Shown: positions 5,813 through 12,342, counted from the first letter of the stretch. The stretch is DNA of 16,186 nucleotides from an uncultured Clostridia bacterium (GCA_946184215.1 CAMHER010000019.1:1-16186); one strand, 5' to 3'. Translations and numbers: made by a program. The notes: a model not told the origin generated them from the letters alone.

Positions 5813-5995
5813 GTGGCGAAGAAGAGAGAGCCGATCCGGGTGGAGGCATACGTGAAGGTGAACGGCGAGGACGTGAACGTGGACACGCTGAGCCCGGAGC
5901 AGAAGCGCAAGCTGGCGACGTGGATCAAGCTGACCGTGTGCAACGAGCTATACCGCGGCCGCGCCGTGTTTACTGCGAAGGAGGCAGAAGTGTGA
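5813..5995 (+). CDS. Small conserved-type phage protein
   Basis: A 60-residue basic protein (MAKKREPIRVEAYVKVNGEDV...) with a short beta-rich N-terminus and a helical C-terminus. No functional motif can be recognised. The start is GTG at 5813, 5 nt after AAAGGAGGTG. Its GTGTGA end overlaps the next gene's start by 4 nt, so the two are probably translationally coupled. Small proteins of this look are common just after the Cro-like gene in phages of gut Clostridia, but I know of no assigned function. Confidence 0.8.
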   Translation: MAKKREPIRVEAYVKVNGEDVNVDTLSPEQKRKLATWIKLTVCNELYRGRAVFTAKEAEV

Positions 5996-6183
5996 GCGAA
6001 GAAAAAAGAACTGCCCGCCCCAGAGGGACGGACAGTGCAAGAGTGATCCAGGTGATCGAGACGAAGGCGCGCGTGGGGCGCGGGACGGAGCAGGACCCGA
6101 ACCGAGTTGTGACGCAGTACTGGAGCCTTGAGGGGGAGCTGCTGGCGCAGGATGATCCGCTTATTGGTTACGAGCCTCGGTGA
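5992..6183 (+). CDS. Small hypothetical phage protein
   Basis: A 63-residue protein starting at GTG 5992, 7 nt after AAGGAGG and overlapping the previous stop by 4 nt. An upstream ATG at 5920 in the same frame would lie deep inside the previous gene and lacks a ribosome binding site. The sequence 'IQVIETKARVGRGTEQDPNRVVTQYWSLEGELLAQDDP' looks like a small compact beta-rich protein. Function is unknown. Its last 23 bp overlap the 3' end of the convergent DUF4145 gene, suggesting that gene was inserted at this spot. Confidence 0.78.
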   Translation: MSEEKRTARPRGTDSARVIQVIETKARVGRGTEQDPNRVVTQYWSLEGELLAQDDPLIGYEPR

Positions 6184-6835
6184 TGGCATCACCAGAAGCA
6201 ATTATTTGGCTCAAAAGGGCTTCTTCGTCATGCCGGCCAATGTACCATTTTTCAATTAGCAACTCGATCAGACGCAAAAGACGCTTCGCCTCATCAGGTT
6301 CGACATCAATGATAAGGTTAACGTCCTGCTCCATATGAGCACCTATATTACCAATTTTTCGAGTGGCATCGATTGCAGCCCATTGTGACGGAGTGACTTT
6401 GTCCCGGATTGCTTGTATCTCCTGATTCAGATTCCGCATACCTGAAATCTCCCAATAGTCACGGATCATTCCTTGCAGACATCGACGGGCAAGCGTCGCG
6501 GATGCCTTAGGGCTGCTGTTTAAAATGATGCAAGCCTCTTCATAGTCGTCGCGGATCGCTTGGGGGACATAATCGGGATAGTGTTGATATACAGCCCTGG
6601 GATGCACAAGAACGATATTGTCTCGATCAAGAAAATCGTTGTTTGAAGTCACAGCAAAGGTTATTTTCTTACATTCATCATTTGGGCATTTGTACATGTC
6701 AATAGTTGCATGAGGGGAAAACCTTCTCGAAGAACCTTCACCAATAAAGCCGTCGAAATCGAGCATGTAAGAGCTGTACGTCGATGTTGTAATGGACATG
6801 TTTTGGTTGCAAAAAGGACATCTAAATCCAGACAT
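6161..6835 (-). CDS. DUF4145 protein with N-terminal zinc ribbon
   Basis: A 224-aa protein. The N-terminal 'FRCPFCNQNM' and later 'YKCPNDECKK' supply four cysteines for a zinc ribbon. The C-terminal two thirds ('ACIILNSSPKASATLARRCLQGMIRDYW' then 'IGNIGAHMEQDVNL' and 'EAKRLLRLIELLIEKWY') are the helical DUF4145 signature. DUF4145 is often found with restriction and defence genes; its biochemical role is not established. The frame is open to an ATG at 6886, but AAGGTGG lies 6 nt before the ATG at 6835. It faces against the early operon and has its own predicted promoter, so it is likely an accessory gene expressed in the lysogen. Confidence 0.88.
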   Translation of the reverse strand: MSGFRCPFCNQNMSITTSTYSSYMLDFDGFIGEGSSRRFSPHATIDMYKCPNDECKKITFAVTSNNDFLDRDNIVLVHPRAVYQHYPDYVPQAIRDDYEEACIILNSSPKASATLARRCLQGMIRDYWEISGMRNLNQEIQAIRDKVTPSQWAAIDATRKIGNIGAHMEQDVNLIIDVEPDEAKRLLRLIELLIEKWYIGRHDEEALLSQIIASGDAITEARNQ

Positions 6836-6857
6836 GAAAACACCACCTTTCGACAGG

Positions 6858-6886
6858 ATTCTATCACGGAAGGTGAAAATGCACAA
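6858..6886 (-). promoter_or_regulatory. Promoter of the DUF4145 gene
   Basis: On the minus strand, an extended -10 TGATAGAAT (hexamer at 6858-6863) and -35 TTGTGC (6881-6886) have a 17-bp spacer, giving a short leader of about 15 nt before the gene's ribosome binding site and start. It supports independent expression of this reversed gene. Confidence 0.55.
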
Positions 6887-6973
6887 GTCACTAGGCTAGG
6901 AAACTAAAGATAACCACTAGATGTTGTACTCTTTTTTACAAAAATATTTCAGAAGAATTGGAAGGAGGAACCA

Positions 6974-7282
6974 ATGAAGAAAGTCAAGCGCGAGCTGGCG
7001 CATGAGTGCTGGCTGTGCGGCAGGAACGGGTGCGGGGATCCGCTGGACAAGCACCACATTTTCGGCGGAGGGAACCGCAAGAAGAGCGAGCAGTACGGGC
7101 TGTACGTCTACCTATGCCACAACCGCTGCCATGAAAACGGGCCGGAGGCCGTGCACCGGAATCCGGAGACGGCGCAGCGGCTGCATGAGTACGGCCAGCG
7201 CCTGGTGATGGAGGAGCAGGGCTGGAGCATGGAGGACTTCCGGCTGGAGTTCGGCCGCAACTACTTAGAAACGGAGGATTGA
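6974..7282 (+). CDS. Small HNH-like zinc protein (possibly Ref/RecA-dependent-nuclease-like)
   Basis: A 102-aa protein with CWLC (12/15), DKHHIFGGGNRKKSE (His27-His28) and LCHNRCH (48-53), a zinc-pinned HNH-like arrangement. The 'HHIF-G-RKKSE-YGL-V-LCH--CH' pattern recurs in phage proteins related to the RecA-dependent nuclease Ref and in other small HNH proteins of recombination or nicking type. Nuclease activity is therefore plausible but unproven, and the protein is short. The ATG at 6974 follows GGAAGGAGG by 6 nt. It starts a new run of rightward genes after the reversed DUF4145 gene; I see no strong promoter in the 130-bp gap. Confidence 0.85.
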   Translation: MKKVKRELAHECWLCGRNGCGDPLDKHHIFGGGNRKKSEQYGLYVYLCHNRCHENGPEAVHRNPETAQRLHEYGQRLVMEEQGWSMEDFRLEFGRNYLETED

Positions 7283-7284
7283 AT

Positions 7285-7479
7285 ATGCCGAAGAAGACGA
7301 TGATGCTCTGCAGGCCGTGCGCGGACAAGCTGAGCGTGAACGCGACGGTGCGCGCGGTGCGCCGCGGCGTGGACATGAAGATCACCTGCCAGATGTGTGG
7401 TCGGCGCCGCTTTGGCGCGGAGTACGAGGTCGGCGGGAAGGGATACGAAGGAGGCGTCGACGACCATGGCGGTAAGTAA
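7285..7479 (+). CDS. Zinc-ribbon mini-protein
   Basis: A 64-residue protein with two CxxC pairs ('LCRPCADKL' and 'CQMCGRRRFGAEYEV'), expected to bind one zinc. The ATG at 7285 is 7 nt after GGAGG; the TTG at 7279 in the same frame overlaps the previous stop and is a poorer start. It overlaps the next gene by 14 nt. Function unknown; members of this kind are common in early phage operons. Confidence 0.82.
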   Translation: MPKKTMMLCRPCADKLSVNATVRAVRRGVDMKITCQMCGRRRFGAEYEVGGKGYEGGVDDHGGK

Positions 7480-7840
7480 GGAGCAGGTTTGGTTCCTGCG
7501 GCACGAGGGGCACGGCGTGGCCATCGTACGGGCAGAAAGCTTTGAGCAGGCGACCGTGGCCGCAGCGAAGTTCTGGGGCGTGCCCTGGGGCAAGGTGGCC
7601 GCGGGGATCGAGGTGGAGCGAACCAAGCCGCTGGTGACCAACATCTGCGCGAAGTGCGGCAAGATGTTCTGGGGCGGGAAAGAGATCCTCTGCACGCAGT
7701 GCGAAAAGGCACAGCGCGAGGAAGACGCCGAGCAGGTACGGATCCGGAGGATGCTCCGGGAGCGATATAAACAGGAAGCACGAATGATGAAGAAAGGAGC
7801 AGAAGATGAAGAAGGACGAGGCGCAGAAGTGGAAGCGTGA
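7466..7840 (+). CDS. Phage protein with C-terminal zinc ribbon
   Basis: A 124-aa protein. Residues 1-52 form a small alpha/beta domain ('WFLRHEGHGVAIVRAESFEQA...FWGVPWGKVA') of a type seen in gut phages. Cysteines 61, 64, 76 and 79 (CAKC...CTQC) form a zinc ribbon. The remainder is a charged helix. The ATG at 7466 is 11 nt from GGAGG, a longish spacing; the upstream GTG at 7397 lies within the preceding gene with no ribosome binding site. It overlaps both neighbours, so it belongs to a coupled operon. No function is known to me. Confidence 0.8.
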   Translation: MAVSKEQVWFLRHEGHGVAIVRAESFEQATVAAAKFWGVPWGKVAAGIEVERTKPLVTNICAKCGKMFWGGKEILCTQCEKAQREEDAEQVRIRRMLRERYKQEARMMKKGAEDEEGRGAEVEA

Positions 7841-8042
7841 CCTGCTGCTGACCGCGGCGGCGCTGATCGTCTGGGCGGTCGCGCTGTGTGTGTTCGCAGA
7901 GGCGGCGGAAGGCGCGCCGGAGGCCATGGACACCGGGACGCGTACGCTGGTGACGATCGGTGCGGCGACCGTGGGCACGTGGCTGATGCGGTTTATCTGC
8001 TGGTTGGACAAGCCGGTGCAAAGGAGGAAGCACAATGGATGA
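7806..8042 (+). CDS. Small membrane protein with two transmembrane segments
   Basis: A 78-aa protein: a basic N-terminus (MKKDEAQKWKR), one hydrophobic segment at about 13-31, a polar loop containing 'EGAPEAMDTG', a second hydrophobic segment at about 47-66, and a basic C-terminus. By the positive-inside rule both ends face the cytoplasm. The ATG follows AAAGGAG by 6 nt and overlaps the previous gene by 35 nt. It resembles a holin in topology, but its place among early zinc proteins argues against a lysis role. Function unknown. Confidence 0.83.
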   Translation: MKKDEAQKWKRDLLLTAAALIVWAVALCVFAEAAEGAPEAMDTGTRTLVTIGAATVGTWLMRFICWLDKPVQRRKHNG

Positions 8043-8274
8043 GATAAAGCCGTGCCCGTTCTGCGGCGGGAAAGCAGACGTCAGACACGGGAATCTGTAC
8101 ATGGATGAGACATACAGAGTCGAGTGCTCGGCGTGCCTGGCAATGACGCGGCGATATATGGTCAATCATCCACAGATCAGGTCGGACGGATCAAGGGACG
8201 AGAACACGCGATATACGGCGAGGGAGGCCATCGAGAAGGCCGTTGAGGCATGGAACAGGAGGTCGTTGCTGTGA
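8035..8274 (+). CDS. Lar-like restriction alleviation family zinc protein
   Basis: A 79-aa protein with 'KPCPFCGGKA' (Cys7, Cys10), 'VECSACLA' (Cys31, Cys34) and a C-terminal 'AIEKAVEAWNRR'. This order, CPFCGG...CxxC...A...WNRR, is the signature of the Lar restriction-alleviation family (PF14354). Lar of the Rac prophage modulates type I restriction; many phage homologues are annotated by family only, so an anti-restriction role is possible rather than shown. The ATG at 8035 follows AAAGGAGGAAG and overlaps the preceding stop by 8 nt. Confidence 0.87.
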   Translation: MDEIKPCPFCGGKADVRHGNLYMDETYRVECSACLAMTRRYMVNHPQIRSDGSRDENTRYTAREAIEKAVEAWNRRSLL

Positions 8275-8459
8275 AGCGGGACCTCTGCGAGATCTGCGGG
8301 CGGGAGATCCATCCGCACAGCAAGCGGCGTCTAAACGGTGCGATCCGCGTGATCACCATGGCGCAGGACGTGTGCATCGAGTGCAAGGAGAAGGTCGAGC
8401 GGACGGACTGGAACCGCGTGGCGCGGCGGGAAATCCTGAAAGGAGGAGCTGACAGATGA
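8271..8459 (+). CDS. Zinc-finger mini-protein
   Basis: A 62-residue protein with CEIC near the start and CIEC about 28 residues later, expected to bind zinc, and a basic body. The GTG at 8271 is preferred: AGGAGG lies 8 nt upstream and the GTGA overlaps the previous stop by 4 nt. The ATG at 8250 in the same frame would overlap the Lar-like gene by 25 nt and has no ribosome binding site. Similar to small phage HNH/zinc proteins but lacking a clear HNH motif. Confidence 0.8.
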   Translation: MKRDLCEICGREIHPHSKRRLNGAIRVITMAQDVCIECKEKVERTDWNRVARREILKGGADR

Positions 8460-8650
8460 GCATGTGCGCGGGGAAAACAGAATGCAAAATCTACCGAGAC
8501 AAGGCTTTCTGCGCGATGCGCAAAGAGCGGGAAAACGGCAGAGGCGTTTGTACTTGCCGACACGCACGGCTGCAGTGTGAAGTCAGAGGCTGTGTGCTTG
8601 AAGGCAGCTGCGAAATTGCGTGGCTCAGAAAAGAAAACAAAAGGACCTGA
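8456..8650 (+). CDS. Cysteine-rich mini-protein
   Basis: A 64-residue basic protein with eight cysteines (MSMCAGKTEC..., 'VCTCRHARLQCEVRGCVLEGSC'), arranged as for one or two zinc sites. The ATG overlaps the previous stop as ATGA, and AGGAGG lies 9 nt upstream. It ends the first block of zinc mini-proteins. Its stop codon lies inside a 9-bp stem-loop (8646-8669). No family is recognised. Confidence 0.75.
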   Translation: MSMCAGKTECKIYRDKAFCAMRKERENGRGVCTCRHARLQCEVRGCVLEGSCEIAWLRKENKRT

Positions 8651-8669
8651 CCCTTGGCAGAGGGTCAGG
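8646..8669 (+). other. Stem-loop over the stop codon of the Cys-rich gene
   Basis: A perfect 9-bp GC-rich stem (CCTGACCCT at 8646-8654 with 8661-8669) with a TGGCAG loop contains the TGA stop (8648-8650). It is followed by CCCGGCAGAAAAAAC, not by a T-run, so it is unlikely to be an intrinsic terminator. It may be a pause, processing or mRNA-stability element in the leader of the DUF3102 gene. Confidence 0.5.
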
Positions 8670-8689
8670 CCCGGCAGAAAAAACTGACG

Positions 8690-8746
8690 AAAGGAGTATT
8701 TCTGCTGCGCTGATTATAGCACAGCGCGCAGAAAAACACAAGTATG
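8690..8746 (+). promoter_or_regulatory. Shine-Dalgarno separated from its start codon by a stem-loop
   Basis: AAAGGAG (8690-8696) is the only good ribosome binding site before the ATG at 8744, but it is 47 nt away. Between them is a stem (8700-8712 with 8722-8733): TTCTGC then GCGCTG pair with CAGCGC then GCAGAA, with one bulged T at 8706. Folding it out leaves 3 + 10 nt, close to a usable spacing. An in-frame TAG at 8717-8719 excludes an upstream start. Confidence 0.6.
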
Positions 8747-9790
8747 AACGAGGTAACGAAGACCAGGACACCGGAGATCGTGGCGGCGGAGATCCGCACA
8801 TTCACGGCATCGATGCTCAACAGCATCATCGAGATCGGCCGGCGCATGTGCGAGGCGAAGGAGATGCTGGAGCACGGAGAGTTCATCCCATGGATCGAGC
8901 AGAACACCGGCTACTCCCAGAGCACCGCGAACAACTTCATGCGCCTCTATCGGGAGTACGGAGAGGAGCAGGGAAGCCTGTTTGGAACCGGGGTTTCAAA
9001 TTCCCAAACGTTTGGGAATTTGACCTATTCCAAGGCTTTGGCGCTGCTGGCACTGCCCGCGCCGGAGCGCGAGGCGTTCGTGGAAACGCACGCTGTGGAC
9101 GATATGACCACGGCGGAGCTGAAGCAGGCGATCCGCGAGCGGGACGAGGCCAAGGCTGCGCTGGAAATGGCGGACGCAAAGCTGAGTAACGCACGCGAGG
9201 AAAACGACGCGCTGGCGCTGCGGCTGCAGGAAGCGGAGCAGACGGTCAAGGACTTCTCCGAGCAGAACGTAGAGCTGACGGACGATCTGGCCAACGCGGA
9301 AAAGCGCGTGAAGGAGCTGGAGTCCCGCCCGATCGACGTGGCGGTGCAGGTGGACGAGGAGGCCGTGAAAAAGGCCGCGGCGGAAGCCAGAGCGGCGGCG
9401 GAAGCCGAGTGGAGACAAAAGCTGATGGCCGCGGAGGACAAGCTGGCCAAGGCCGAGAAGAAGGCAAAGGACGCGGCGGACAAGGCAAAGAGCGCGGACA
9501 GCCGGGCTGAGGAGCGCACGAAGGAGCTGCACGAGGAGGCGGAAAACCTGCGCACTGCACTGGAGCAAGCGAAGAAGGACGCCGCGGCGGAGGCCGAGGC
9601 GCTGCGGAAAAAGCTGGCCATGAGCGGAAAGGAGCTGACGGTGTTCCAGCTGCGCTTCAGGGAGTGGCAGGAGGCGTATCTGGCAGTGAAACAAGCCTTC
9701 CCCGACGTGGACGAGGAGCGAAAGCCTGCGCTGCGCAGCGCGATCCGTCAGCAGATCGACGCGTGGAGAAAGGAGTTCGCCGATGAGTGA
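8744..9790 (+). CDS. DUF3102 protein with long Ala/Glu-rich coiled coil
   Basis: A 348-aa protein. Residues about 1-125 match the DUF3102 pattern ('SIIEIGRRMCEAKEMLEHGEFIPWIEQNTGYSQ', then 'NNFMRLYREYG' and 'NSQTFGNLTYSKALALLALP'), resembling the helical ParB-like or KorB-like regulators of mobile elements. Residues about 125-300 are a continuous coiled coil rich in Ala, Glu and Lys. The last 45 ('FQLRFREWQEAYLAVKQAF...') form a separate helical module. It opens the DUF3102 / 109-aa / PcfJ-like set found together in Clostridial phages and conjugative elements. The start has an unusual ribosome binding arrangement, and the gene contains a perfect 28-bp palindrome. Function unknown; DNA binding is an inference. 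Confidence 0.9.
   Translation: MNEVTKTRTPEIVAAEIRTFTASMLNSIIEIGRRMCEAKEMLEHGEFIPWIEQNTGYSQSTANNFMRLYREYGEEQGSLFGTGVSNSQTFGNLTYSKALALLALPAPEREAFVETHAVDDMTTAELKQAIRERDEAKAALEMADAKLSNAREENDALALRLQEAEQTVKDFSEQNVELTDDLANAEKRVKELESRPIDVAVQVDEEAVKKAAAEARAAAEAEWRQKLMAAEDKLAKAEKKAKDAADKAKSADSRAEERTKELHEEAENLRTALEQAKKDAAAEAEALRKKLAMSGKELTVFQLRFREWQEAYLAVKQAFPDVDEERKPALRSAIRQQIDAWRKEFADE
8996..9023. repeat. Perfect 28-bp palindrome inside the DUF3102 gene
   Basis: The left half is TCAAATTCCCAAAC (8996-9009) and the right half is its exact reverse complement (9010-9023), with no spacer. It encodes the 'VSNSQTFGNLT' region. As DNA it is a candidate binding site for a dimeric protein; as RNA it would form a stable hairpin within the coding sequence. 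Confidence 0.9.
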
Positions 9791-10112
9791 GAGACTGCAG
9801 GAAGCGCTGGACGCCATCACCAAGCTGCAGCCGGTGGCGGAGGGCCCGGTATGGATGGTGGGCGAGCAGCTCAAGGACATGCTGCGCGACGCGCCGGCAC
9901 TGGCCGGGATCGTGATCGAGGATCTGCAGGCGGACAAGGACGCCTTGAAAAAGTGCGAGAGCAAGATCCGCGAGCACGCGAGAAAGCACGGCGGGTGCTG
10001 CATCCCGCGAGACGCCGAGAAGATCATCCGGGAGCACTTCGGCCTGCAGGCGAAACAGGAGGCGCCGAAGGCTGCTGATGACACGCTGGTGTCGCTGGAC
10101 AGCTTCTTTTAA
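9783..10112 (+). CDS. Conserved-type protein preceding the PcfJ-like gene
   Basis: A 109-aa helical protein ('AEGPVWMVGEQLKDMLRDAPALAGIVIEDL' and 'KIREHARKHGGCCIPRDAEKIIREHFGL' regions) ending in 'TLVSLDSFF'. Proteins of this shape regularly precede PcfJ-like genes in phages and mobile elements of gut Clostridia. The hydrophobic-acidic C-terminal tail resembles sliding-clamp-binding tails (LSLF-like), but it lacks the usual Gln, so this is a weak suggestion. The ATG overlaps the DUF3102 stop by 8 nt, with AAAGGAG about 9 nt upstream. Function unknown. Confidence 0.85.
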   Translation: MSERLQEALDAITKLQPVAEGPVWMVGEQLKDMLRDAPALAGIVIEDLQADKDALKKCESKIREHARKHGGCCIPRDAEKIIREHFGLQAKQEAPKAADDTLVSLDSFF

Positions 10113-10124
10113 GGGGGCGGCGTG

Positions 10125-11984
10125 ATGGAGAGCATTCTATCAATGCTGCCCGTGGAGCCGCGCGAGGAGATGATGCGGTGGGCCGCGAAGAAGCTGGACC
10201 GGCAACTCGGGCTGCATCTGCTGACCTATAAGCGGGCGCAGTACATCCCGGAGGACGGCGAGATCGGCTGGCCGCTGTATCAGACCGAGGAGCCGAGACC
10301 GAAGTGGGCCGCGCGGTGCAAGTGCTCGGCCTGCGGCGAGGAGTGGTACAGCGCGTGGCTGGGCGACGGGATCCGGATGTACGTGGACTATGACGGAAAC
10401 AGCTTTCCCGGCGTGCCTACGGATGACACACCGGCGGACGAGACGTTGATGAGCCGGGAGGGCGACGAGGTCGCCTGCCCGTGGTGCGAGAAGGAACTGA
10501 TGGCGCTGCCGGCGCGGAAGCTGCGAAACGGACGCACCTGGCAGATCATGGCGGCGAGCGTGGAGAACGTGGGAGCGTACACCGCGGTAGTCTACTGGCT
10601 GCTGACGCGGTGGTTTTCCCCAAAGGGAGACGAGAAGGAGAGCTGCGCGCCGACGCACGCGGTGGTGATCGACAAGGACGGCGGGCTCAGGATGTACAAG
10701 CGCGCGGGCTTCAACACGCGCGGGCACCTGTATCCGCTGGAAAGCTGGGAGAGGCAGAAGACCGCGGCGGATCCGCTGCAGTACCGCTACTACGACTACG
10801 GATCGATCAACCACACGGCAGTCGGTGGGTGGATCTGCCCGGACGTGCCGGAGCAGAAGGGGCAGACGGGCGAGAAGACCGGGCTGGCCGATTACGTGAA
10901 AGGCGGCGGGGCGTACCCGTACTTATACCTGCGCTTTTGGCGGGAGCACGCGACGATCGAGAACCTGGTGAAGGCCGGGTGGGTCGAGACGATCGACAGC
11001 TTTATCGGCGACGAACTGAACGCACGTCAAAACTACAACGGGAAGTTGGAATGCCCGGAGGAGCTGGACTGGATGGCACACTGGGACTACGCGAAGCCGA
11101 TGGACATGCTGTTCATGACGCGGGAGGAGGTAAAGCAGGGCCGCAAATGGAAATGGAGCCAGCAGATGACGCTGCTGTGGTGGAACTTTGTGGATTACGG
11201 CGGCATCCGGCGCGGCGACGCGACGGAGCTGGACCGGCTGACGAAGATCTATTCCGTGGGAAAGCTGGAGGAGTTTATCAGCTACGTCGGCGAGGAGGGC
11301 TGGGAATGGTTCCTGGGCGACTTCGACCGATACCTTGAAAAGCAGCGGCGGAAACACGGCCTCGGCGGGCGCGAGAGCCTGGAGATGATGATGGACTATC
11401 GGATCATGCTGGACCGATTGGTGGACGAGCCGACGGAGGACGAGCTGTGGCCGCGGGATCTGCGCGCCGCGCACGACCGGATGGCACAGGCGGAGCGGGC
11501 GAAGAAGGCCGAGGAGCACCGCAAGGAATTCGAGGCGCTGCGCGAGAAATGGCACGCCCTGGAGTGGAGCGACGGGAAGATCTGCGCGGTGCTGCCGAGG
11601 GACAACGGTGATCTGGTATCCGAGGGACACGTGCTGCACCACTGCGTGGGTGGGTACGGCCAGACGCACCTTGGCGGCAAGCTGATCATCTTCATCCGGC
11701 ATGCGCGAAGACGTGACCGGAGCTGGTTCACGCTGAACATCGACACCACAGGGAAGGACTGGCGCGAGATCCAGCTGCACGGCTACGGCAACGAGTGGGC
11801 CGACGGGAAGAAGCTGCACATCCCGAAGGAGGTGCGCGCGTTCGTCGACCGCTGGGAGCACGAGGTGCTCGCGCCGGCGTTCCGGAAGGTTCGGGAAGAA
11901 GAATTCCGCGAGGCCGAGGCGGCGGGACTTGCCGAGGAGCTGATGAGCGGGAAGAAAAAGAGAAAGAGAAAAGGCGCGGCATGA
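10125..11984 (+). CDS. PcfJ-like protein
   Basis: A 619-aa protein. Near the N-terminus are a CxCxxC at about 64-69 and a CPWC at about 117-120, forming a zinc ribbon. A long middle region follows. The C-terminal part has the PcfJ-like signature: 'EGHVLHHCVGGYGQTHLGGK', 'IFIRHARRRDRSWFTLNID' and 'WREIQLHGYGNEWA'. PcfJ (PF14284) is named from enterococcal conjugative plasmid pCF10; its activity is not established, and homologues are frequent in phages. The ATG at 10125 lies 7 nt after AAGGGGG, better than the GTG at 10122. The stop codon sits in the loop of an 8-bp GC stem (11973-11993) without a T-run. Confidence 0.9.
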   Translation: MESILSMLPVEPREEMMRWAAKKLDRQLGLHLLTYKRAQYIPEDGEIGWPLYQTEEPRPKWAARCKCSACGEEWYSAWLGDGIRMYVDYDGNSFPGVPTDDTPADETLMSREGDEVACPWCEKELMALPARKLRNGRTWQIMAASVENVGAYTAVVYWLLTRWFSPKGDEKESCAPTHAVVIDKDGGLRMYKRAGFNTRGHLYPLESWERQKTAADPLQYRYYDYGSINHTAVGGWICPDVPEQKGQTGEKTGLADYVKGGGAYPYLYLRFWREHATIENLVKAGWVETIDSFIGDELNARQNYNGKLECPEELDWMAHWDYAKPMDMLFMTREEVKQGRKWKWSQQMTLLWWNFVDYGGIRRGDATELDRLTKIYSVGKLEEFISYVGEEGWEWFLGDFDRYLEKQRRKHGLGGRESLEMMMDYRIMLDRLVDEPTEDELWPRDLRAAHDRMAQAERAKKAEEHRKEFEALREKWHALEWSDGKICAVLPRDNGDLVSEGHVLHHCVGGYGQTHLGGKLIIFIRHARRRDRSWFTLNIDTTGKDWREIQLHGYGNEWADGKKLHIPKEVRAFVDRWEHEVLAPAFRKVREEEFREAEAAGLAEELMSGKKKRKRKGAA

Positions 11985-12005
11985 GGCCGCGCCAGGGTGA
12001 AAATG

Positions 12006-12224
12006 TTACGAAAGGTCTGCAGATTTCAGAATGGGACAATCCGCTCCTGTTCCTCCGCAGTAGCTGCAGCTGTGTTCAGCAGCATAGTCACAGGAAATAC
12101 TTCTTAACTTATAACCGCGATTGGTGGTTTGCGGAACGGGGATTACGAAATAAGTTGCCTCGATTTGATAATTGCACTTCTGCTGCGGGCAATAGCCGAA
12201 AAATGATTTGGAAATCTGATTCAT
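12006..12224 (-). CDS. Cys-rich small protein, reversed accessory gene
   Basis: A 72-aa protein with 'GYCPQQKCNYQIEATYFVIPVPQTTNRGYK' (split here at GYCPQQKCNYQ / IEATYFVIPVP / QTTNRGYK) and 'SCDYAAEHSCSYCG...DCPI', giving seven cysteines and likely zinc binding. This type of short protein recurs in Clostridia, with no function known to me. The ATG at 12224 has GGGAGGTGC 5-10 nt upstream on its strand; an in-frame ATG at 12260 precedes the ribosome binding site and is rejected. It is transcribed against the early operon from its own predicted promoter and has lower GC than its neighbours, so it looks like a late insertion between the PcfJ-like and Gp49 genes. Confidence 0.78.
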   Translation of the reverse strand: MNQISKSFFGYCPQQKCNYQIEATYFVIPVPQTTNRGYKLRSISCDYAAEHSCSYCGGTGADCPILKSADLS

Positions 12225-12248
12225 GACAAGCACCTCCCTCCCAAAAAA

Positions 12249-12277
12249 AGCATATCGCAATCCGAGACGATTTTCAA
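12249..12277 (-). promoter_or_regulatory. Promoter of the reversed Cys-rich gene
   Basis: On the minus strand, -35 TTGAAA (12272-12277) and -10 TATGCT (12249-12254) are separated by 17 bp, placing the start about 20 nt before the gene's ATG with its ribosome binding site between. Confidence 0.6.
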
Positions 12278-12342
12278 CACGGGAAAAACAACATTTTCAA
12301 AATGAGAGAAAAAAGCAAAAAGAAAAAAGGAGAGAAAATACC

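Noticed and set aside
6984..8165. 393-aa minus-strand frame across the zinc mini-protein genes
   Set aside because: Pro/Ser/Arg-rich shadow covering five plus-strand genes, each with its own ribosome binding site.
8996..10084. 362-aa minus-strand frame opposite the DUF3102 and 109-aa genes
   Set aside because: Low-complexity Leu/Arg-rich translation typical of an antisense frame; the plus strand has recognisable families and operon overlaps.
11973..11993. Terminator after the PcfJ-like gene
   Set aside because: The perfect 8-bp GC stem over the stop codon is not followed by T residues; it may only slow or protect the message.
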